Below the pieces are notes generated by a model that worked only from the letters and a program-made list of their open reading frames with translations, made no database searches and had not been told where the DNA came from. Both the position numbers and the translations under genes were made by a program. Shown piece after piece: positions 1 through 7,866 of a stretch of DNA of 64,000 bases (positions within the stretch are counted from its first letter, which is position 1; each line of letters opens with the position of its first letter). This DNA is from Paraburkholderia sp. CNPSo 3272 (GTDB taxonomy: Bacteria; Pseudomonadota; Gammaproteobacteria; Burkholderiales; Burkholderiaceae), in NCBI RefSeq assembly GCF_024206495.1, contig NZ_JAMBPQ010000021.1, positions 62,001 through 126,000 of the forward strand, read 5' to 3'.

Positions 1-597
1 GCGCTTGCCGATCTGCTGGTGGGCCGCGCGGGCTTCAGCGGCCGTCTGCCGCTTTCCGTGCCGAAGAGCGCAGGGGCCGTGCCGTATGTGTACAACCATC
101 GCCTCAAGAGCGCGGGCACGCCAATCGCCTACCACTTCGGTAGCCGCTATCCGTTTGGTTTCGGTCTGGGGTACACCCAGTTCCGTTACGGCGATCTCAC
201 GGTGGCGCAACGCGAGGTGCCGCTCGAAGACGGTACCGTCGAACTGAGCTTCACGGTGGAGAACATCGGCTCGCGCGACGGCACGGAGATCGTGCAGATC
301 TACGTGCGCGATCAGCACGCGTCGACGGCGCGGCCGGTACGCGAACTCAAGGCGTTTGCACGCGTGCCGCTCGCGGCAGGCGCGCGCACTCGCGTGAACG
401 TGAAGCTGCCCGTCGATATGTTCAATTTCACCGACGCGCGCGGCGAGCGCATCGTCGAGCCGGGGAAGTTCGATCTGATGGTGGGCAGTTCGAGCCGCGA
501 CATCCATCTGAGCGGCACGGTCACGGTGGTGGGCAATGCCACGCGCACGCTCCCGCGCGACTGGCGCATGCTGAGCGCCGTCGAAGTCGTCTCGTAA
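1..597 (+). CDS. Glycoside hydrolase family 3 (beta-glucosidase/xylosidase type), C-terminal part
   Basis: The frame is open from base 1, so only the last 198 codons are present. The first residues (ADLLVGRAGFSGRLPLSVP) match the end of the GH3 C-terminal alpha/beta domain. They are followed by YPFGFGLGYTQF, the conserved link to the fibronectin III-like domain that ends most bacterial GH3 beta-glucosidases and beta-xylosidases. The rest, with VENIGSRDGTEIVQIYV, is that domain. The catalytic residues lie upstream of the window. The enzyme would release monosaccharides from beta-linked oligosaccharides. The following SDR and lactonase genes suggest the sugar is then oxidised, which is inference. 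A hairpin terminator follows. Confidence 0.9.
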   Translation, partial: ALADLLVGRAGFSGRLPLSVPKSAGAVPYVYNHRLKSAGTPIAYHFGSRYPFGFGLGYTQFRYGDLTVAQREVPLEDGTVELSFTVENIGSRDGTEIVQIYVRDQHASTARPVRELKAFARVPLAAGARTRVNVKLPVDMFNFTDARGERIVEPGKFDLMVGSSSRDIHLSGTVTVVGNATRTLPRDWRMLSAVEVVS

Positions 598-618
598 GCG
601 AAAGGGAAGCGGCAGGTC

Positions 619-655
619 AGGGCGGCGAGCCATTTGCGGCTCGCCGCCCTGTTTG
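619..655 (+). terminator. Rho-independent-type terminator after the GH3 gene
   Basis: A perfect 13-bp inverted repeat (619-631 with 638-650, stem AGGGCGGCGAGCC) encloses a 6-nt loop and is followed by a short T-rich run. It separates the glycosidase from the SDR gene at 686, which therefore probably has its own promoter. Confidence 0.75.
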
Positions 656-685
656 GGTTCTGACAAGTCAACACTGGAATATCTG

Positions 686-1453
686 ATGTCGTACGCAATC
701 TATCCGAGCCTGGCGGACAAAACCGTCGTTATCACCGGCGGCGGCAGCGGGATCGGCGCCGCGGTCGTGGAGGCATTCGCGCAGCAGGGCGCGCGCGTGT
801 TTTTCCTCGATGTGGCCGAAGACGATTCGCTCGCTGTTCAGGAAAAGCTTCGCGGTGCGAAGCATCCGCCGCTGTTCAAGCGCTGCGACCTGTGCAGCGT
901 GGACGCGATCGAGAGCGTGTTCGCGTCGATCGTCGATGCCGCGGGCCCGATCGACGTGCTCGTGAACAACGCGGGCAACGACGACCGCCATGATATTGGC
1001 GAGCTGACCGCGAGCTACTGGGACGGGCGTATCGCGGTGAACCTGCGCCATCAGTTCTTCTGCGCGCAGGCCGCCGCGCGGGGCATGCGCCAGGCGGGGC
1101 GCGGCGTGATCCTGAACTTCGGTTCGGTGTCGTGGCACGTCGCGTTGCCGAACCTGCCGATCTACCTGACCGCCAAGGCCGGCATCGAAGGTCTGACGCG
1201 GGGTCTCGCGCGCGACCTGGGCAGCGCGGGCATTCGCGTGAACTGCATCATCCCGGGCGCAGTGAAAACGCCGCGGCAGATGAACCTGTGGCAAACGCCG
1301 GAGAGCGAAGCGAAGGTCGTCGCGGGTCAGTGTCTGAAACTGCGCATCGAGCCCGAGCACGTCGCCCGCATGGCCTTGTTCCTCGCATCCGACGACGCCT
1401 CGCGTTGCTCCGGGCGCGATTACTACGTCGACGCGGGATGGTACGGAGAATGA
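686..1453 (+). CDS. SDR-family sugar dehydrogenase (xylose/arabinose 1-dehydrogenase-like)
   Basis: A 255-aa classical short-chain dehydrogenase. The NAD(P)-binding glycine motif TGGGSGIG is at residues 17-24, then NNAG, the catalytic serine in NFGSVSW, and the YLTAK tyrosine/lysine pair. The start is the ATG at 686; an upstream TTG in frame overlaps the terminator and is unlikely. The stop overlaps the start of the SMP-30 lactonase gene (ATGA), so the two are translationally coupled. A dehydrogenase coupled to a lactonase beside a GH3 glycosidase fits oxidation of an aldose to its lactone and then hydrolysis, as in the Weimberg xylose pathway. Substrate identity is inference; L-arabinose, fucose or galactose are possible. 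Confidence 0.88.
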   Translation: MSYAIYPSLADKTVVITGGGSGIGAAVVEAFAQQGARVFFLDVAEDDSLAVQEKLRGAKHPPLFKRCDLCSVDAIESVFASIVDAAGPIDVLVNNAGNDDRHDIGELTASYWDGRIAVNLRHQFFCAQAAARGMRQAGRGVILNFGSVSWHVALPNLPIYLTAKAGIEGLTRGLARDLGSAGIRVNCIIPGAVKTPRQMNLWQTPESEAKVVAGQCLKLRIEPEHVARMALFLASDDASRCSGRDYYVDAGWYGE

Positions 1454-2334
1454 CGATGCCGGCTCCCGAGTGCGTATGGCCGGTCGGCGCGGAGCTGGCC
1501 GAAGGGCCGCTCTGGCAGGCCGCGGAAAACGCGGTCTATTTCGTCGATATCAAGGGGCGCCGGATTCACCGTTTCGCGGTCACGACCGGTGAGCGCACGA
1601 CGTGGTACGCGCCCGATCAGGTCGGTTTTATCGCGCCGCTGGGGGATCGGAGTTTCGTGTGCGGCCTGCCTGACGGCCTGTATCGTTTCGACGCCGTGAG
1701 CGGGGAATTCGACAAGCTGGTCGATGTCGAGCCGCATCTGCCGGGCAATCGCCTGAACGACGGTTTCGCCGATGCGCGCGGGCGCCTGTGGTTCGGCTCG
1801 ATGGACGACGCCGAGCAAGCGCCGAGCGGCACGCTGTATCGCATGGACGCAGGCGCGGTGGTGAGCACGCAGGACAGCGGCTACGTGATCACCAACGGCC
1901 CGGCGATGAGTCCGGACGGCCGCACGCTCTATCACAACGACACGATGCGTCGCGTCGTGTATGCGTTCGATGTTGCCATTGACGGCACGCTGTCGGGCAA
2001 GCGCGTCTTCACCGCCATTGCCGGCGACGGGTACCCGGACGGCATGGCCGTGGACGCAGAGGGCTACGTGTGGGTCGCGCTTTTCGGCGGCTGGCGCATC
2101 GACCGCTATTCGCCGCAGGGGCAACTTGCCGATCAGATCGCGTTTCCGTGCGCGAACATCACGAAGCTCGCGTTCTGCGGGGACGATCTGCAGACCGTGT
2201 ACGTTTCCACCGCGTGGAAGGGGCTCACGGCGGCCGAGCGCGGGAAACAGCCGCTCGCGGGCGGCCTGTTCACGTTCCGCTCGCCGGTGCCGGGGCTGGC
2301 GCCGGCGAACTGTGCGGCGGCCTTCGCGCGTTGA
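1450..2334 (+). CDS. SMP-30/gluconolactonase-family sugar lactonase
   Basis: A 294-aa six-bladed beta-propeller of the SMP-30/regucalcin family. The family hallmarks are AEGPLW near the N-terminus (metal-ligand Glu), RLNDG, SPDGRTLYHNDT and YPDGMAVD (metal-ligand Asp). It should hydrolyse an aldonolactone to the acid in the cytoplasm; no signal peptide is visible. The ATG at 1450 overlaps the TGA of the preceding SDR gene, strong evidence that they act in sequence. Xylono- or arabinono-lactone is the likeliest substrate given the upstream GH3 gene, which is inference. Confidence 0.88.
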   Translation: MTMPAPECVWPVGAELAEGPLWQAAENAVYFVDIKGRRIHRFAVTTGERTTWYAPDQVGFIAPLGDRSFVCGLPDGLYRFDAVSGEFDKLVDVEPHLPGNRLNDGFADARGRLWFGSMDDAEQAPSGTLYRMDAGAVVSTQDSGYVITNGPAMSPDGRTLYHNDTMRRVVYAFDVAIDGTLSGKRVFTAIAGDGYPDGMAVDAEGYVWVALFGGWRIDRYSPQGQLADQIAFPCANITKLAFCGDDLQTVYVSTAWKGLTAAERGKQPLAGGLFTFRSPVPGLAPANCAAAFAR

Positions 2335-2512
2335 GCAGCATCGCCCCAGCCTCGCTCCCCAGCCTTGACCCCGGCCTTGACCCCCGGCCTTGACCCTATA
2401 GGACCAAAGTCCGATGGCCGGGGCGTCCCGCAGTGCTAGGCTCCGAGAGCACACGCCATGGTCCCTGACCGGCGCAGCAAGCGTGTCACCTGATCGTTTG
2501 AAGGGGACTACC

Positions 2513-3139
2513 ATGCTCTACCGATCGAATACGTGCATTGCGCTCGCGCGCTGCCTGGCGCTCTGCGTCGTAGCATGCGGCTTCTTCGCCGCCTCGGTGC
2601 CCTTGTGCCGTGCGGCTGACGAGGACGCCTCCGCCGCCTCGGAGGCCGTGCCGGCCGGTGCCTCCGTCGACACGGAAAACGGGACCATCAGTTTGATCGA
2701 TCAGAAGAATGCACTCGTCGTCGTGACCGTACCGGGTCACGACGACCTGAGCTTCAATGTCAAAGATCATCCCGACGTGCTCAAGGTCATCCGGGTCGGC
2801 GACAAGCTGACGACCCACTACATGGAGCCGTACGTCACCGGATTGACGCCTGCCGAGGGCGCGGCGGTCACGCGCCTGACCCACACGGCAAAGGTGACCC
2901 AGCATTCCTCCGGCGCCGACCAGGAAAACTTCCAGGTGCTCCGGGTCTTCAGCGGCGTGGCGCAAGTCACCGGCGTCGACCGCAAGCTCAACCTCCTGAC
3001 CGTCGTCGACAAGTCCGGCACTGCCCGTTCCATTCGGGTCAGCCGCCCGGACCTGATCGAGGTGATGCAGTCCCTCAAGCACCACAGCCACGTGCGGATC
3101 AAGTACGAATCGGAGATGACGATCATCGTCGCCCGTTAG
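2513..3139 (+). CDS. Secreted protein with two internal repeats, function unknown
   Basis: 208 aa starting at an ATG preceded by AAGGGGAC. Residues 1-34 form a clear signal peptide (hydrophobic ALARCLALCVVACGFF, cleavage near CRAAD), so it should be periplasmic. The mature part has two related units of about 55 residues. One begins GTISLIDQKNALVVVTV and ends HPDVLKVIRVGDKLTTHY; the other begins GVAQVTGVDRKLNLLTVV and ends RPDLIEVMQSLKHHSHVRI. Both are beta-rich and end in the same 'xPDxxxVxxxxxHxxVxIxY' pattern. I do not recognise a named family. It stands alone between a sugar module and a toxin-antitoxin pair. Confidence 0.75.
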   Translation: MLYRSNTCIALARCLALCVVACGFFAASVPLCRAADEDASAASEAVPAGASVDTENGTISLIDQKNALVVVTVPGHDDLSFNVKDHPDVLKVIRVGDKLTTHYMEPYVTGLTPAEGAAVTRLTHTAKVTQHSSGADQENFQVLRVFSGVAQVTGVDRKLNLLTVVDKSGTARSIRVSRPDLIEVMQSLKHHSHVRIKYESEMTIIVAR

Positions 3140-3198
3140 CGGCGGCTACGCTGTGGGACGCCCGTTTCTCCCGGCCCTAAAAGGTGGTGCGTGCAATC

Positions 3199-3225
3199 GG
3201 ACCGATAATAGTCTATATTTGGTCC
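3199..3225. promoter_or_regulatory. Promoter/operator of the toxin-antitoxin operon
   Basis: Just upstream of the antitoxin lies an AT-rich stretch flanked by the inverted repeat GGACC (3199-3203) and GGTCC (3221-3225). The enclosed GATAATAGTCTATATTT contains -10-like hexamers. PhD/YefM antitoxins normally autorepress through palindromes here, so this is the natural operator candidate. Confidence 0.5.
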
Positions 3226-3251
3226 TGTTTGACTTGCTACGGGAGCCCCTC

Positions 3252-3536
3252 ATGCATCTCGCCGATCACGTGAAGCCAATCAGCTACCTCAAGAGTGAAG
3301 CCGCGCAAATCGTCAAGGATCTGACCGATTCAGGGGAGCCGCTCATCATCACGCAGAACGGCGAAGCGAAGCTCGTTGTTCAGGACGTGCGAACCTATGA
3401 ATCGACTCAACAAACGCTCGCATTGCTGAAGATCCTTGCCATCGGCCAAAAACAGATCGAGCGTGCGGACCATCTGGATGGCGACGAGTTCTTTGCAGAA
3501 CTCAACGAGCTCGACCGCAAGGAAACGCTTCGCTAA
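3252..3536 (+). CDS. PhD/YefM-family type II antitoxin
   Basis: 94 aa. The N-terminal half has the PhD/YefM DNA-binding fold signature: SYLKSEAAQIVKDL, then PLIITQNGEAKLVVQDV, then a tyrosine-containing 'TYEST' helix. The charged C-terminal tail (ELNELDRKETLR) would wrap the toxin. The start is the ATG at 3252 (MHLADHVKPI), the family's usual N-terminus; longer in-frame starts would run into the operator. Its TAA shares its last base with the toxin ATG, typical of antitoxin-first toxin-antitoxin operons. It should neutralise the downstream toxin and repress the operon. Confidence 0.88.
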   Translation: MHLADHVKPISYLKSEAAQIVKDLTDSGEPLIITQNGEAKLVVQDVRTYESTQQTLALLKILAIGQKQIERADHLDGDEFFAELNELDRKETLR

Positions 3537-3874
3537 TGCAGGCCCCGCTGCTGAAGTACCGCGTCCTGCCGACCGCGCGGATCGGTATCGATGAGCTGAG
3601 AAGCTACATCGTCCGCGCATTCGGATGGGAGACCTGGCGTCAGACGTCGGCTCAACTCCAGGACACCATTGCGCAGACCCGCGAGTTCCCGGAGAGCGGC
3701 CATGTGCCTGCCGAACTCGATGGCTTTGTCGAAGACACTTTTCGACAGATGTTTTCGGGCAAGAACCGGATCATCTATCAGGTCCGCGACGACACCGTTT
3801 TTATTCACCTCGTGATCGACACGCGACGCGACCTGCAAGCGCTTCTCCATAGAATCGTGCTCCGCTTGATGTAA
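3536..3874 (+). CDS. ParE/RelE-superfamily toxin
   Basis: 112 aa. The fold signature is IDELRSYIVRAFGWETWRQT, then LQDTIAQTREFPESGH, then MFSGKNRIIYQV and TVFIHLVIDTRRDLQALL. This is the ParE/RelE order of two helices followed by a beta-sheet with a C-terminal Arg/Asp helix. The gyrase-poisoning (ParE) versus ribosome-dependent RNase (RelE) activity cannot be told from sequence by eye; the overall pattern is closer to ParE. The ATG overlaps the antitoxin stop by one base. The complete length and intact reading frame suggest a functional module. Confidence 0.83.
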   Translation: MQAPLLKYRVLPTARIGIDELRSYIVRAFGWETWRQTSAQLQDTIAQTREFPESGHVPAELDGFVEDTFRQMFSGKNRIIYQVRDDTVFIHLVIDTRRDLQALLHRIVLRLM

Positions 3875-3934
3875 ATTGCATGGGCGCAGCATATCGAATA
3901 CCGTGGCCGTGTCTCGCCGAGCGCGCCGCTTTCT

Positions 3935-4819
3935 TCAGGGTTTCGCGCCGAGATCCAGCAGCCGTACCGCATTCTCCTTGAGGATCAACGGGCGCACTTC
4001 CGGCTTGATGTCGAGCGTATCGAAATCCGCGAGCCAGCGATCCGGACGGATCAAGGGAAAGTCCGAAGCGAATAGCACTCGCTCGCGCAAGAGCGTATTC
4101 GCGTACTTCACCAGTTCCGGCGAGAAGTATTTCGGCGACCAGCCCGACAGGTCGATATACACGTTGGGCTTGTGCAGCGCGATGGAAAGCGCCTGCTCCT
4201 GCCACGGCCAGGAGGGATGCGCGATGACGATCTTCATGTCGGGGAAATCGGCGGCCACGTCGTCGAGATAGATCGGCTCCGAGTACTTCAGACGCAACCC
4301 GCCGCCGCCGCGCATGCCCGAACCCATGCCCGAGTGGCCGCTATGAAACACCGCAGGCAGGCCATATTCGGCAATCACTTCGTATAGCGGGTAAGCCAGC
4401 CGGTCGTTGGCGAAAAAGCCCTGCATGGTGGGGTGAAACTTGAAGCCGCGCACGCCATGCGCCTCGATCAGCCGCCGCGCCTCGCGCGCGCCGAACTTGC
4501 CCTTGTGCGGGTCGATGCTGGCGAACGCGATCATGATGTCGGCATGCTGCTGCGCGAAGTCGGCGATCTCTTCGTTGTCGATGCGGCGACGCCCGATATT
4601 CGCCTCGCAATCCACCGTGAACATCACGAAACCGATGTTGCGCTCGCGGTAGTGCTCGATCGTTTCCGGAATCGTCGGGCGGCGGCCTTGCTTCAGTACG
4701 GTGCCGAAATACTTGTCGGCGGCTTCGTCGAATTCCTTCGCGAAGAGGTCGGGCGGCTGGCAGCACGACACTTCGGCGTGGACATGCGTGTCGATCGCAA
4801 CGAGCTGGTCGATGTTCAA
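3935..4819 (-). CDS. Amidohydrolase_2-family metal hydrolase/decarboxylase of the hydroxycinnamate island
   Basis: 294 aa. The start is a TTG (complement of 4817-4819) preceded by AAGGAGGAGACACCC, a very strong ribosome site; no ATG fits. Motifs of the amidohydrolase_2 (COG2159) family are DTHVHAE near residue 11 (two metal-ligand His), GFKFHPTMQGFF, HSGHSG, IAHPSWPW and FASDFPLI (last metal Asp). Members include gamma-resorcylate decarboxylase-type enzymes and the 4-hydroxyphenyl-beta-ketoacyl-CoA hydrolase of beta-oxidative hydroxycinnamate degradation. The latter fits best because the gene lies 38 bp behind the MarR gene and divergent from ech-vdh-fcs. The precise reaction is inference. 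Confidence 0.82.
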   Translation of the reverse strand: MNIDQLVAIDTHVHAEVSCCQPPDLFAKEFDEAADKYFGTVLKQGRRPTIPETIEHYRERNIGFVMFTVDCEANIGRRRIDNEEIADFAQQHADIMIAFASIDPHKGKFGAREARRLIEAHGVRGFKFHPTMQGFFANDRLAYPLYEVIAEYGLPAVFHSGHSGMGSGMRGGGGLRLKYSEPIYLDDVAADFPDMKIVIAHPSWPWQEQALSIALHKPNVYIDLSGWSPKYFSPELVKYANTLLRERVLFASDFPLIRPDRWLADFDTLDIKPEVRPLILKENAVRLLDLGAKP

Positions 4820-4857
4820 GGGTGTCTCCTCCTTCCTGTCACTCGCCGAGCGAGCGC

Positions 4858-5355
4858 TTACGCGGCGCGCAGATTGCGCACGCACGCATGCAGCAGCGCG
4901 TGCAGCTTTTCCGCTGTTTCGGTGTCCATATCGTCGAGCATCGCGCCTTCCACGTGGTCGGCCGCGGCGTCGCATTCGCCCAGCAGTGCGTTGCCGGCTT
5001 TGGTGAGCGATAGCAGCACCACGCGGCGGTTCATCGGGTCGGCTTCGCGCATGACCCAGCCGTTGGCCTCCATCGTCTTCACGACTTCGTTGGCGGCCTG
5101 CGGCGTGATGAACGAGCGCTCGGCGAGTTGCGCATTGGACGAGCGGCCGCGCGCGCGCAGCACGGAAAGCGCGGTGTACTGCGGCAGCGTGAGCCCGTGG
5201 CGAGCGAGCGCTTCGGTCAGGCGGCGGGACACGACGCGGTCGAGCTGGCCGATCAGATAGCTCAGGCGCATGGGCGGCACGGCGTGCGGGCTACCCTCGG
5301 CGGGCGGCTGCGGGGCTCGGGCGCGCGGCGCGGTCAGGGAAGTTTTCTGGGTCAT
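4858..5355 (-). CDS. MarR-family regulator of hydroxycinnamate catabolism
   Basis: 165 aa with the MarR winged helix: LTLPQYTALSVLRARG, SNAQLAERSFITPQAANEVVKTMEANGWV (recognition helix) and the wing DPMNRRVVLLSLT. The N-terminal 28 residues are a proline/alanine-rich tail. It is divergent from ech, and a palindrome at 5401-5417 lies between the two starts. CouR, FerR and HcaR repressors, which respond to hydroxycinnamoyl-CoA thioesters, occupy the same position in other proteobacteria. By analogy it should repress both directions until a CoA thioester binds. The amidohydrolase is co-transcribed downstream. Confidence 0.87.
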   Translation of the reverse strand: MTQKTSLTAPRARAPQPPAEGSPHAVPPMRLSYLIGQLDRVVSRRLTEALARHGLTLPQYTALSVLRARGRSSNAQLAERSFITPQAANEVVKTMEANGWVMREADPMNRRVVLLSLTKAGNALLGECDAAADHVEGAMLDDMDTETAEKLHALLHACVRNLRAA

Positions 5356-5400
5356 CGCGTTTTACGGGTTTGTACCGACGAGATCATATTCTACTTTACA

Positions 5401-5417
5401 TATCAGGCAGCCTGATA
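5401..5417. promoter_or_regulatory. MarR operator candidate between divergent promoters
   Basis: A 17-bp palindrome TATCAGGC-A-GCCTGATA with perfect 8-bp arms lies in the 111-bp gap between the MarR and ech start codons. It is flanked by TTTAC and GTAAA. Size, symmetry and position fit a MarR dimer site covering both promoters. Confidence 0.7.
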
Positions 5418-5466
5418 GTAAATTGATTTCAAGCCGTGAGTGCGGCAGTGTCTACGGAGAGAGAGA

Positions 5467-6294
5467 ATGAGTTACGAAGGTCGCTGGAAAACGGTCAAGG
5501 TTGCGGTCGAGGGCGGCATCGGCTGGGTGACGTTCAACCGGCCGGAAAAGCGCAACGCCATGAGCCCCACGCTCAACAAGGAGATGATCGACGTGCTCGA
5601 AACGCTCGAGCTCGACGCCGAGGCGCAAGTGCTCGTGCTGACCGGCGAAGGCTCGGCGTGGACGGCCGGCATGGACCTGAAGGAATACTTCCGCGAAGTC
5701 GATGCCGGCCCCGACGTGCTGCAGGAGCGCATTCGCCGCGACGCGAGCCGCTGGCAATGGCAACTGCTGCGTATGTATTCGAAGCCGACCATCGCGATGG
5801 TGAACGGCTGGTGTTTCGGCGGCGGCTTCTCGCCGCTCGTGGCGTGCGACCTCGCGATTGCCGCGGACGAAGCCACGTTCGGTCTTTCGGAAATCAATTG
5901 GGGCATTCCGCCGGGCAACCTCGTGAGCAAGGCGATGGCGGATACGGTGGGCCACCGCGAGGCGCTTTACTACATCATGACGGGCGATACCTTTACGGGC
6001 CAGCAAGCCGCGAAAATGGGCCTCGTCAACAAGAGCGTGCCGCTCGCGCAACTGCGCGAGGAAGTGCTCGCGCTCGCCGCGAAACTGCTCGACAAGAACC
6101 CGGTCGTGCTGCGCAACGCGAAGCATGGCTTCAAGCGTTCGCGCGAACTGACGTGGGAGCAGAACGAGGACTATCTCTACGCGAAGCTCGACCAGGCCAA
6201 CCATCGCGACAAGGAAGGCGGCCGCGAGCAGGGCCTCAAACAGTTCCTCGACGACAAGAGCATCAAGCCGGGCCTGCAGGCATACAAGCGCTAA
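5467..6294 (+). CDS. ech: p-Hydroxycinnamoyl-CoA hydratase/lyase
   Basis: 275 aa of the crotonase superfamily. It hydrates feruloyl-, caffeoyl- or p-coumaroyl-CoA and cleaves the product by retro-aldol to vanillin (or its analogue) and acetyl-CoA. Diagnostic segments are the oxyanion-hole region TGEGSAWTAGMDLKEYF, WCFGGGFSPLVACDLA, and LSEINWGIPPGN, which holds the catalytic Glu characteristic of hydratase-lyases rather than ordinary enoyl-CoA hydratases. The start at 5467 (MSYEGRWKTV) is the family N-terminus and follows GGAGAGAG. It is first in the operon ech-vdh-fcs-acyl-CoA dehydrogenase, under the MarR palindrome. Confidence 0.94.
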   Translation: MSYEGRWKTVKVAVEGGIGWVTFNRPEKRNAMSPTLNKEMIDVLETLELDAEAQVLVLTGEGSAWTAGMDLKEYFREVDAGPDVLQERIRRDASRWQWQLLRMYSKPTIAMVNGWCFGGGFSPLVACDLAIAADEATFGLSEINWGIPPGNLVSKAMADTVGHREALYYIMTGDTFTGQQAAKMGLVNKSVPLAQLREEVLALAAKLLDKNPVVLRNAKHGFKRSRELTWEQNEDYLYAKLDQANHRDKEGGREQGLKQFLDDKSIKPGLQAYKR

Positions 6295-6329
6295 TCGATA
6301 GCGGCGCACCAGACAGAGGAGACAACGAC

Positions 6330-7781
6330 ATGCATGAAACCCGGCTTCTGATCGGCGGCGAGAAGCGCGCTGCGTCGAACGGCAAGACCTTCGAGCGCAT
6401 CAATCCGGCCACGCGCGCGGTGGCCACGCGCGCCGCCGCCGCCACGGTGGAAGATGCAGACGCGGCCGTTGCCGCGGCCGCGCGCGCCTTCCCGGCGTGG
6501 GCAGCGCTCACGCCCACGGAGCGCCGCAAGCGCCTGCTGGCCGCCGCCGAGCGCATGGACGCGCGCACTGCGGACTTCATCGCCATCGGCGCGGCGGAAA
6601 CGGGCGCAATGGCGAACTGGTACGGCTTCAATGTGATGCTCGCCGCCAACATGCTGCGCGAAGCGGCCGCCATGACCACGCAGATCGACGGCGCGGTGAT
6701 CCCTTCCGACGTGCCGGGCAGCCTCGCGATGGCCGTGCGCGAGCCGTGCGGCGTCGTGCTCGGCATGGCGCCCTGGAACGCACCGGTGATTCTCGCCACG
6801 CGTGCGCTCGCCATGCCGCTCGCGTGCGGCAATACCGTGGTCCTGAAGGCTTCCGAAGGATGTCCCGGCGTGCATGCGCTGATCGGCGAAGTGCTCAACG
6901 AGGCGGGGCTGGGCGAGGGCGTCGTCAACGTGCTCACGCATGCGCCGGAAGATGCGCCCGCCATTGTCGAGCGCCTGATCGCCAACCCGGCCGTCAAGCG
7001 CGTGAACTTCACGGGCTCGACGCGCGTGGGCCGCGTCGTCGCGGAGCATTGCGCGCGGCGTCTGTTGCCCGCACTGCTCGAACTGGGCGGCAAGGCGCCG
7101 GTGCTCGTGCTCGACGATGCCGATCTCGACGCCGCAGTGGAAGGCATCGCCTTCGGTGCATTCTTCAATCAAGGGCAGATCTGCATGTCGACCGAGCGCG
7201 TGATTGTCGACCGCAAGATTGCCGATGCGTTCGTCGACAAGCTCGTTGCGAAGGCACGCACGCTGAAGGCTGGCGACCCCACGCAGCCGGGCTCGGTACT
7301 GGGTACTCTGGAAAGCGAAGCATCGGCGCGACGCATCCGTGCGCTAGTGGAAGACGCGCGCGAGAAGGGTGCGAACCTGCCGCTAGGCTGCGAGGTGAAC
7401 GGCGCGATCATGCAGCCTGTGATCGTCGAAAACGTCACGCGCGAGATGAAGCTCTACGCCGACGAATCGTTCGGTCCCGTGGTGACGGTGCAGCGTGTGG
7501 ACAGCGACGAAGAAGCGGTGAAGGTCGCCAACGACAGCGAGTACGGTCTTTCGGCGGCGGTGTTCAGCCGCGATATCGCGCGCGCGATGAACGTGGCGAA
7601 GCGCATCGAATCGGGCATCTGCCATATCAACGGGCCGACGGTGCACGACGAAGCGCAAATGCCGTTCGGCGGCGTGAAGGCGAGCGGCTATGGCCGCTTC
7701 GGCAGCAAGGCTTCGATTGCCGAATTCACGGACCTGCGCTGGATCACCGTGCAGACCGGCCCGCGCCACTATCCGATCTGA
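6330..7781 (+). CDS. vdh: Vanillin dehydrogenase (aldehyde dehydrogenase family)
   Basis: 483 aa of the NAD(P)-dependent aldehyde dehydrogenase superfamily. Visible motifs are MAPWNAPVIL, NFTGSTRVGR (cofactor site), LELGGKAPVLVLDDAD (general-base Glu) and FFNQGQICMSTERV (nucleophilic Cys). Length and motifs match vanillin/salicylaldehyde dehydrogenases. It should oxidise vanillin or 4-hydroxybenzaldehyde made by Ech to the acid. It begins 35 bp after ech with an AGAGGAGA ribosome site and is followed by the CoA ligase gene, so substrate and product pass along the operon. Confidence 0.92.
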   Translation: MHETRLLIGGEKRAASNGKTFERINPATRAVATRAAAATVEDADAAVAAAARAFPAWAALTPTERRKRLLAAAERMDARTADFIAIGAAETGAMANWYGFNVMLAANMLREAAAMTTQIDGAVIPSDVPGSLAMAVREPCGVVLGMAPWNAPVILATRALAMPLACGNTVVLKASEGCPGVHALIGEVLNEAGLGEGVVNVLTHAPEDAPAIVERLIANPAVKRVNFTGSTRVGRVVAEHCARRLLPALLELGGKAPVLVLDDADLDAAVEGIAFGAFFNQGQICMSTERVIVDRKIADAFVDKLVAKARTLKAGDPTQPGSVLGTLESEASARRIRALVEDAREKGANLPLGCEVNGAIMQPVIVENVTREMKLYADESFGPVVTVQRVDSDEEAVKVANDSEYGLSAAVFSRDIARAMNVAKRIESGICHINGPTVHDEAQMPFGGVKASGYGRFGSKASIAEFTDLRWITVQTGPRHYPI

Positions 7782-7866
7782 ACGCGCGCATCACGACATG
7801 AACCACCGGGCCGTCTGCGCCGATCCACCGCGCAGCCCGGCACCGGTCAAGCAAAGGAGACAGGCT

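Noticed and set aside
2361..2396. Three tandem copies of a CCTTGACCCC(C)GG unit between the lactonase and the secreted protein
   Set aside because: Short and imperfect; probably slippage, with no regulatory reading that I can defend.
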